Shown: piece after piece, positions 58,247-64,000 of the stretch
Position numbering within the stretch: position 1 is the first letter of the stretch
Layout of the letters: each line of letters begins with the position of its first letter
NCBI RefSeq assembly: GCF_008974245.1
Contig: NZ_BBZI01000005.1
Coordinates: forward strand, 158,180 to 222,179
Direction: 5' to 3'
Length of the DNA stretch: 64,000 bases
DNA from: Streptomyces abyssomicinicus
Lineage (GTDB): Bacteria; Actinomycetota; Actinomycetes; Streptomycetales; Streptomycetaceae
Program-made: the position numbers and the translations under genes
The notes under the pieces: generated by a model
The model's database searches: none
The model's input: only the letters and a program-made list of their open reading frames with translations
What the model was told of the DNA's origin: nothing

Positions 58247-59230
58247 ATGAGCGTCAGTACCCCCATCGTGAACACCGTCCTCGGCCCGGTCGCAGCAGAC
58301 GAGCTCGGCGTGGTCGCCGTCCACGAGGCGCTGCTCTCGGTGCTCCCGGGGGCGCAGTACGCCTACGACGTCGCCATCGACCGCGCCGAGGTCTTCGCCC
58401 TGCTCAAAGCCAGGCTGACCGGGTTCCGCGAGGCCGGCGGCGGCACCGTCGTCGACGCCACGGGCCAGTTCCACGGCCGTGACCCGAAGCTCCTGGAGGC
58501 CCTGTCGCGCTCGACCGGCGTGCACATCGTCGCCTCCACCGGCCAGGGACCCGAGGAACTGCTCGGCGGCTACTTCCTCACCCCGCAGACCAACCCGCCG
58601 ACGCCCTGGCCGGCCGAGAAGTGGGCCGACCTGTTCGGCAGGGAGATCACCGAAGGCATGGTCGTGCCGCGCGTCGAACGCCGCGCGCCGGCCGGCCTGA
58701 TCGCCACCGCGGTCAGCCGCACCGGAGCCACCGCCACCGACACCGAACTGCTCAGGGGAGCCGCCCGGGCCGCGCTCGCCACCGGCGTGGCGGTCTCGTT
58801 CCGCCACGGCGGCGACGCCCTGGCCGAACTCGACGTCGTCCTCGCCGAAGGCCTCGCCGCCGACCGGGTCGTCGTCGCCGGACTGGACCGCGCCGACGCC
58901 GTCGGCCTGGCCCGCGAGGTCGCCCGGCGAGGCGCGTACGCCGCCCTCGACCACGTCGGCACGGCCGGCCGGCACCACGACGGCGCCGACTACCTCACCG
59001 ACGACGAGCGGGCGGCCCTGGTCGCCGGACTGGTGGCGGCCGGCCTGGGCGGCCGCGTGCTGCTCTCCTCCTCGGCCACCGGCGCCGCCTTCGGACACCC
59101 GGCCACCGACGTCCCCTACGCCCATGTCCTCACGGACTTCGTCCCCGCCCTGCGCGGCCAGGGCCTCGGCGACGAGGACGTCCGGCGGCTGCTGGCCGAG
59201 AACCCCGCCGCCCTCCTCGCGGTGCGCTGA
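58247..59230 (+). CDS. Phosphotriesterase-family protein, metal site degenerate
   Basis: A 327-residue paralogue of the next gene; both begin with NTVLGPV and share VVDATGQFHGRD- and GVHIVASTG-type segments. Aligned by eye, the metal ligands of the family are mostly lost: HEH becomes H26-E-A28, the bridging Lys becomes A153, the fourth His becomes L213 and the final Asp becomes S276; only H26 and H187 remain. It is therefore probably not a metal-dependent lactonase and may be a partner or regulator of its neighbour. GTGAGG precedes the ATG. First gene of the operon. Confidence 0.75.
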   Translation: MSVSTPIVNTVLGPVAADELGVVAVHEALLSVLPGAQYAYDVAIDRAEVFALLKARLTGFREAGGGTVVDATGQFHGRDPKLLEALSRSTGVHIVASTGQGPEELLGGYFLTPQTNPPTPWPAEKWADLFGREITEGMVVPRVERRAPAGLIATAVSRTGATATDTELLRGAARAALATGVAVSFRHGGDALAELDVVLAEGLAADRVVVAGLDRADAVGLAREVARRGAYAALDHVGTAGRHHDGADYLTDDERAALVAGLVAAGLGGRVLLSSSATGAAFGHPATDVPYAHVLTDFVPALRGQGLGDEDVRRLLAENPAALLAVR

Positions 59231-59252
59231 AAGAGAGAAGGCTGAAAGGCTT

Positions 59253-60230
59253 ATGTCGCGAGTCAACACCGTCCTCGGGCCGGTCCCCGCCGAGGAACTC
59301 GGCTTCGTCGCCGTCCACGAGCACATCGGGTACGGCATGCCCGGATCCGAACTCGACACCCGGTGGTGGAAGACGCCGGAGCAGCGCTACGAGGAGACCG
59401 TCCCCAAGCTGCGCGCCTTCCACGACCACACGCTGCCCTACGGCGGCGCCACCTTCGTCGACGCCACCGGCATCTGCAACGGCCGGGACGTGAACCACTA
59501 CCGGTCGCTCTCGGAGAAGACCGGCGTGCACATCGTCGCCTCGACCGGCTTCGTCGGCGGCGACACGGCGCTGCCGTTCTTCGAGCGCGCCGACGTCGAC
59601 TACCTCTACCGCCAGTTCGTCCACGAGATCACCGTCGGCATCGGCGACACCGGCGGCAGGGCGGGCATCATCAAGGTCGGCGTCAGCCGGGGCTTCCGGA
59701 TGAAGGAGCTCGACCTGCGGATCTACCGCGCCGCCGCGCGGGCCGCGCTGGAGACCGGCGTGCCGATCTTCACCCACCTCGCGGTCGACGCCGAGCCCGC
59801 CGTCGAGATCTTCCGGGAGGAGGGCCTGCCCCTGCACCGGGTGCTCTTCGGGCACGCCGACGACGGCGTCAGCCAGGGCAAGGTGCGCGACCGGTGGATC
59901 GCCGGACAGGGCGGCCGGATCGGCTTCGACACCTTCGGCTACGACCTCGAACTGCCCGACCCGCCGTTCTGGGGCCGCCCCCGGCAGGAACGCCTCGACC
60001 ACTTCCTCGGCTACCTGCGCGACGGACTGGTCGACAGCGTCCTCGCCTCCGCCGACGCCAACTGCAGCCCCCTCGGCTGGCCCGGCGTCAAGGGCCACAC
60101 CGTCAACTACCTCTTCGAGGTGCTGATCCCCGCCCTGCGCGAGCACGGCGTCGACGACGCCACCATCACCAGGATCTTCGTCGACCTGCCCGCCGACTTC
60201 CTCAGCATCCAGCCCGACCGAAAGCCGTGA
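59253..60230 (+). CDS. Phosphotriesterase-family lactonase/esterase
   Basis: A 325-residue TIM-barrel amidohydrolase of the PTE family. The complete binuclear metal site is visible: H22-x-H24, the carboxylatable K141, H175, H201 and D268. Natural members hydrolyse lactones, carboxyl esters and phosphoesters. Its place between a degenerate paralogue and an FAD monooxygenase points to hydrolysis of a ring or lactone made by oxidation. It starts 22 bases after its paralogue; AAAGG precedes the ATG. Confidence 0.85.
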   Translation: MSRVNTVLGPVPAEELGFVAVHEHIGYGMPGSELDTRWWKTPEQRYEETVPKLRAFHDHTLPYGGATFVDATGICNGRDVNHYRSLSEKTGVHIVASTGFVGGDTALPFFERADVDYLYRQFVHEITVGIGDTGGRAGIIKVGVSRGFRMKELDLRIYRAAARAALETGVPIFTHLAVDAEPAVEIFREEGLPLHRVLFGHADDGVSQGKVRDRWIAGQGGRIGFDTFGYDLELPDPPFWGRPRQERLDHFLGYLRDGLVDSVLASADANCSPLGWPGVKGHTVNYLFEVLIPALREHGVDDATITRIFVDLPADFLSIQPDRKP

Positions 60231-60232
60231 CC

Positions 60233-61360
60233 ATGGACATCACCCATCTCGACATCGCCGTCGTCGGCGCCGGCTACGCGGGGGCCGCCGCGGCCAAGGC
60301 CCTCAGCGACCTCGGGGCGAACGTCACCGTCTACGAGCAGGCACGCCGGATCCGCGAGGTCGGCGCCGGCATCGGCCTGCGCCCGTCGTCGATGCACCAG
60401 TTCAACACCCGCGGCAGCGGCGAGGCCGTCAAGGCGGTCAGCTCGCCCAGCGACGCCTTCGAGATCCTCACCGCCGACTGCCACCGCATCGCCATCGAGG
60501 AGTGGCCGGAGAAGGACGCCTACGGCGAGACCACCCGCTTCATCCACCGCGGCGACTTCATCGACGCGCTCGTCGGCGTACTGCCCGAGGGCATGGTCCG
60601 ACTCGGCCACAAGCTCGAGAGGATCGAGGACAAGGGCGGCGAGGCCACCCTGCACTTCGCCCACGGCGAGAGCGTGACCGCCGACCTGGTCGTCGGCGCC
60701 GACGGCATCCGGTCCGTCGTCCGCGAGCAGCTCTTCAGCGACCGGCAGCCCGTCTTCGCCGGGGAGCACGCCTACCGCGCCGTCATCGACGCGGCCGGCA
60801 CCCACGGCATGGTCGCCGACGGCAACCTGCGGATGTACATCGGCCGCGGCTCCAAGGTCTACCTGCTGCCGCTGCTCCACCGCGGCCAGGTCTCCTTCGA
60901 CATCACCGCCCTGCACACCGACGGCACCTGGGCGCCGGCGGTGACCAAGGAGGACATCCTCAGGACGGTCGAGGGCTTCGACGAGCGGATCGTCGAGATG
61001 ACGCGCAACCTCGACATGGACACCGTCAACGTGCGGGCCGTCTACGACATCGACCCGGTCGACGTCTGGCACTCCGCGTCCGTCGTCCTCATCGGCGACG
61101 CCGCCCACGCGATGTGCCACCACCAGGGCCAGGGCGCCAACTCCGCCGTCCTCGACGCGGGAGCCCTCGCCGACGCGCTCGCCGCCGCCGAATCCGTGGA
61201 GCAGGCGCTGGCCGCCTTCCAGGCGCAGCGCAAGCCGATCACGGACGAGCTGCAGCGGATCTCCCGCAACGGCTGGACCGAGGACGAGGTCAACGACGTC
61301 TTCCCCGGCCAGAAGCCCGGCCAGATCGGCGCGACGACCGCCACGACGACGGAGGACTGA
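60233..61360 (+). CDS. FAD-dependent monooxygenase
   Basis: A 375-residue class A flavoprotein monooxygenase: VVGAGYAG at about 10-17, VVGADGIRSVVR (DG motif) and VLIGDAAHAMCHHQGQG. The group contains salicylate, 6-hydroxynicotinate and related hydroxylases that use NAD(P)H and O2. The enzyme differs clearly from the 3-hydroxybenzoate hydroxylase at 52.5 kb, so it probably serves another substrate. The ATG follows the previous stop by two bases. Confidence 0.85.
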   Translation: MDITHLDIAVVGAGYAGAAAAKALSDLGANVTVYEQARRIREVGAGIGLRPSSMHQFNTRGSGEAVKAVSSPSDAFEILTADCHRIAIEEWPEKDAYGETTRFIHRGDFIDALVGVLPEGMVRLGHKLERIEDKGGEATLHFAHGESVTADLVVGADGIRSVVREQLFSDRQPVFAGEHAYRAVIDAAGTHGMVADGNLRMYIGRGSKVYLLPLLHRGQVSFDITALHTDGTWAPAVTKEDILRTVEGFDERIVEMTRNLDMDTVNVRAVYDIDPVDVWHSASVVLIGDAAHAMCHHQGQGANSAVLDAGALADALAAAESVEQALAAFQAQRKPITDELQRISRNGWTEDEVNDVFPGQKPGQIGATTATTTED

Positions 61361-61363
61361 ACC

Positions 61364-62290
61364 ATGCCGCTGCACCCCGAGATCGCACGGTTCCTCGCCA
61401 CCCTGCCCGCCCCGCCCGAGGGCCCCCTCGACCCGGTCGCCATGCGGGCCGGCGACGAGGCGCACGTCGCCCCCCTCGCCGAGCGCCTGCCGCTGCACCG
61501 TGTCGAGGACCTGACCGCGCACACCGCCTCCGGTGACGTACCGGTGCGGGTCCACACCCCCACCGAGGCCGACGCCCACGGCGTGATCGTCTACTTCCAC
61601 GGCGGCGCGTTCTTCCTCGGCAGCCTGGAGACCCACGACCACGTGGCGCGCTCGCTGGCGAAGGAGACCGGGCTCACGGTCGTCTCCGTCGGCTACCGCC
61701 TGGCGCCCGAGGCCGCCTTCCCGGCCGGGCTCGACGACTGCCACGCCGTCGTGCGCTGGGCAGCCGAACAGGGCGAGGTCCTCGGGTGGGACGGCACCAC
61801 CCTCGCCGTCGCGGGCGACAGCTCCGGCGGCAACTTCGCCGCCGCCGTGGTGGCCCGGGCCCACGACGAGGGCTTCGACCGGATCACCCACCAGATCCTC
61901 TACTACCCCTCCCTCGACCTGGACTTCGACGAGGACCGCCACCCCTCGCTGCGGGAGAACGCCGTCGGCTACGGCCTGGAGACAGCGGGGCTCAAGCCGT
62001 TCAACGCCTTCTACCTCGACAGCGGCGCCGACCCGGCCGACCCGCGCGTCTCCCCGCTCAAGCGGGCGGACCTCTCGGGGCTGCCGAAGACCCTCGTCGT
62101 CACCGCCGAGTTCGACCCGATGCGCGACGAGGGCGAGCTGTACGGGAAGCGGCTGCGGGAGGCCGGCGTCGAGGCGACGGTGGCCCGCTACGAGGGCGCC
62201 GGCCACGGCTTCGTCCAGCACTTCTCCTGGATCCCCGAGTACCACGAAGTCTTCGCGCGCACCCGTGACTTCATCGCAGGGAAGGCGTGA
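61364..62290 (+). CDS. Alpha/beta hydrolase, hormone-sensitive lipase family
   Basis: A 308-residue esterase. HGGAFF at 79-84 is the oxyanion-hole motif of the HSL family, S153 in GDSSGG is the nucleophile, EFDPMRDE carries the Asp and GAGHGF the His. It hydrolyses short acyl or aryl esters in the cytoplasm. It starts three bases after the monooxygenase stop. Confidence 0.88.
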   Translation: MPLHPEIARFLATLPAPPEGPLDPVAMRAGDEAHVAPLAERLPLHRVEDLTAHTASGDVPVRVHTPTEADAHGVIVYFHGGAFFLGSLETHDHVARSLAKETGLTVVSVGYRLAPEAAFPAGLDDCHAVVRWAAEQGEVLGWDGTTLAVAGDSSGGNFAAAVVARAHDEGFDRITHQILYYPSLDLDFDEDRHPSLRENAVGYGLETAGLKPFNAFYLDSGADPADPRVSPLKRADLSGLPKTLVVTAEFDPMRDEGELYGKRLREAGVEATVARYEGAGHGFVQHFSWIPEYHEVFARTRDFIAGKA

Positions 62291-62294
62291 GCGC

Positions 62295-63236
62295 ATGACC
62301 CGGCCGGTCGACGTCCACCCCCTGGTCTCGCCGTGGGGACGGTTCGGTCTCTACAGCTTCTACATCGACGCACCCGAGCCGGCGATCGTCGACACCGGCA
62401 TCGCCTCCTCGCCCGCCGAAGGCATGGCGCCGGCGCTGGCGGCGATCGGCCGGCGCATCGAGGACGTGCGCTGGATCCTGCTGACGCACGGTCACATCGA
62501 CCACGTCGGCGGGGCCCACGCCCTGTGGGAGATGACCGGCCGCCGGGCGAAGGTGGTGATCCACGAGGCCGACGCCCCCATGCTCCGCTCGCGCAGGGCC
62601 CACGTCGAGGAGTACCTCGCGGGGCGCGGGCGGTACCTGGCCGACCCCGAGGGGGAGGCCAAGGTGACGGCCGCCGCGAACGCCGTCATCTCGGGGGAGA
62701 TGGAACCCTCCTCGCTGCTGAGCGGCGGCGAGTCCATCTCCCTCGGCGGCGGCGTCACCGTCTCCGCGCACGCGATCCCCGGGCACACGCCCGGTTCGCT
62801 CGCCTACGTCCTCGACGGTCAGGGCGACGTGTTCACCGGCGACGCCGTCCAGGTCCACGGGGCCGCCAACGGCTTCCCCGGCTACACCGACCCCGCCGCC
62901 TACCGCAGCAGCCTGGAGTACCTGCGCGACGAGATCCGGCCCCGGCGCCTGTTCCTCGGGCACCCGTACCGCCGCGCCGACGGCACGCCCTACGGCGTCG
63001 CACTCGACGAGCGCGAGGCCCGGGAGGCCATCGGGCAGAGCCTCGCCGCCGAGGGCCGTGTCGCCGCGGCCGCATGCGGCTGCCTGGAGGCCGGCCTGCG
63101 CGAGACCGGCTCGCCGTACTCCCCGTTCGCCCGGGTCGCCGAGGAGCTCGGCTACGCCGGCGACCCCACGCTCGAGCCGTCGCCGTTCTTCACCTCCCTG
63201 CACGGCTACCGCACGCAAGCCCAGCAGACCTCGTGA
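62295..63236 (+). CDS. MBL-fold metallohydrolase
   Basis: A 313-residue metallo-beta-lactamase-fold hydrolase. THGHIDH (H65, H67, D69, H70), GHTPGS and FTGDAV are the metal motifs. A C-terminal helical part of about 90 residues follows. Family members hydrolyse thioesters, lactones or esters; its presence in this operon suggests a second hydrolytic step. ATG 62295 lies five bases after the esterase stop. Confidence 0.85.
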   Translation: MTRPVDVHPLVSPWGRFGLYSFYIDAPEPAIVDTGIASSPAEGMAPALAAIGRRIEDVRWILLTHGHIDHVGGAHALWEMTGRRAKVVIHEADAPMLRSRRAHVEEYLAGRGRYLADPEGEAKVTAAANAVISGEMEPSSLLSGGESISLGGGVTVSAHAIPGHTPGSLAYVLDGQGDVFTGDAVQVHGAANGFPGYTDPAAYRSSLEYLRDEIRPRRLFLGHPYRRADGTPYGVALDEREAREAIGQSLAAEGRVAAAACGCLEAGLRETGSPYSPFARVAEELGYAGDPTLEPSPFFTSLHGYRTQAQQTS

Positions 63237-63252
63237 CCCAGGAGCACCACCG

Positions 63253-64000
63253 ATGACCGACCTCCAGACCCTCCGTGCGGGCCACCGGACGATCACCGTG
63301 CGCAAGGACCTCCGCGTCCCCATGCGCGACGGCGTCACGCTCGCCGCCGACGCCTACGCCGGCACCGACCACGCCCCGCGCCCCGCCCTGGTCGCCCTCA
63401 GCCCCTACGGCAAGGAGCTCCAGGCCCTCGCCCTGACCACCCCGCCGCAGCGGCGGCCCAGCCCCATGTGGGACGGCTGCATCGAGGCCGGCGACATCGC
63501 GCGGGTCGTCGAGGAGGGCTACGTCCACGTCATCGGCGACCTGCGGGGTTCCGGCGCCTCCGAGGGCGAGCACATCGGCAACTACAACGCCGGCGGCGTC
63601 CCCCTCGGCCAGGACGCCTACGACTTCATCGAGTGGGTGGCCGCCCAGCCGTGGTGCGACGGCAACGTCGGCATGATCGGCATCTCGTACTTCGGCTCCA
63701 TGCAGGTGCTCGCCGCCGCCGAGCGGCCGCCGTCGCTCAAGGCGATCTTCGTCAGCGGCGGCCACTACGACTTCTACGAGACCACCTACCACGGCGGCGT
63801 CATGTGGTTCATGCCGCGCGCCGCCCGTGAGGGCCGCGGCGGCGACTCCGGCTGGGCGTTCACCGACGGCGTCAAGTCCCGCATGCTGGAGACCTTCTCG
63901 TCCGAGGAGATCAAGGAGAAGGTCGCCCGGCGCCTGGCGGACCCGGACGTGGCCGCCTGGCCCAACCTGGTCCACGTCCTCAACTACCCCAAGAACCACG
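63253..64000 (+). CDS. CocE/NonD-type alpha/beta hydrolase (cut by window end)
   Basis: The first 249 residues of a CocE/X-Pro dipeptidyl peptidase-like hydrolase. PMRDGVTLAADAYAG is the typical opening, and GISYFGSMQVLAA contains the nucleophile Ser (GxSxxG). A region with aromatic residues follows (HYDFYETTYHGG). CocE splits benzoyl esters such as cocaine, while others act on amides or polyketide-like esters. It is at least the sixth gene of the operon, which continues beyond the window. AGGAG precedes the ATG. Confidence 0.88.
   Translation, partial: MTDLQTLRAGHRTITVRKDLRVPMRDGVTLAADAYAGTDHAPRPALVALSPYGKELQALALTTPPQRRPSPMWDGCIEAGDIARVVEEGYVHVIGDLRGSGASEGEHIGNYNAGGVPLGQDAYDFIEWVAAQPWCDGNVGMIGISYFGSMQVLAAAERPPSLKAIFVSGGHYDFYETTYHGGVMWFMPRAAREGRGGDSGWAFTDGVKSRMLETFSSEEIKEKVARRLADPDVAAWPNLVHVLNYPKNH

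Overview
The window is chromosomal DNA of a high-GC actinomycete, most likely a Streptomyces. The reasons are GC-rich third codon positions, long spurious open frames on the opposite strands, frequent GTG/TTG starts, overlapping ATGA/GTGA gene junctions, a mycothiol-type maleylpyruvate isomerase, a TipA-like MerR regulator, a VanJ-like membrane phosphatase and a P450 with a short 3Fe-4S ferredoxin. I saw no rRNA, tRNA, CRISPR array, IS element or phage gene.

Layout. 1-0.5 kb: N-terminal part of a Ser/Thr kinase. 0.9-5.2 kb: vanillate uptake and O-demethylation (transporter, reductase, Rieske oxygenase) with a divergent PadR regulator. 5.2-10.9 kb: two SDR enzymes, a TipA-type MerR regulator coupled to a glycosyltransferase, and an XRE regulator. 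11-16.6 kb: a P-loop/TPR protein, a secreted protein and a VanJ-like enzyme. 16.9-27.5 kb: a surface-polysaccharide locus (aminotransferase, flippase-like protein, GT-C-like protein, GH26-like hydrolase, deacetylase, GT2, FemAB/CelD-like acyltransferase). 27.9-35.1 kb: small stress or unknown genes, an oxidoreductase remnant, a Cys-motif/YeeE-YedE sulfur-transport operon, and a pair of imine reductases with a divergent HxlR regulator. 35.2-46.9 kb: a hydrolase behind a possible leader peptide, a PEP-mutase-like/SDR/SRPBCC/FAD-oxidoreductase run, dhaKL, a HAD phosphatase, a photolyase and an AlkZ-like glycosylase.

47-64 kb is a catabolic island. It has an MFS permease, an IclR regulator, the 3-hydroxybenzoate to gentisate to central metabolism pathway (monooxygenase, gentisate dioxygenase, mycothiol-type isomerase, acylpyruvate hydrolase), a TetR gene, and a P450/ferredoxin/reductase/LysR operon. 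Divergent from the P450 is a six-gene operon that runs off the window: two phosphotriesterase-family proteins, an FAD monooxygenase, an alpha/beta esterase, an MBL hydrolase and a CocE-type hydrolase.

The most informative non-coding signal is an almost identical promoter box of about 29 bp at 48757-48785 (facing the permease) and 58156-58184 (facing the six-gene operon). It suggests that an uptake gene and an unassigned catabolic operon 9.4 kb apart form one regulon. Other regulatory signals include MerR-style promoters with 19-bp spacers, a small open frame bridging the MerR and glycosyltransferase genes, a palindrome at a leaderless TetR promoter, and a two-hairpin leader before dhaK.
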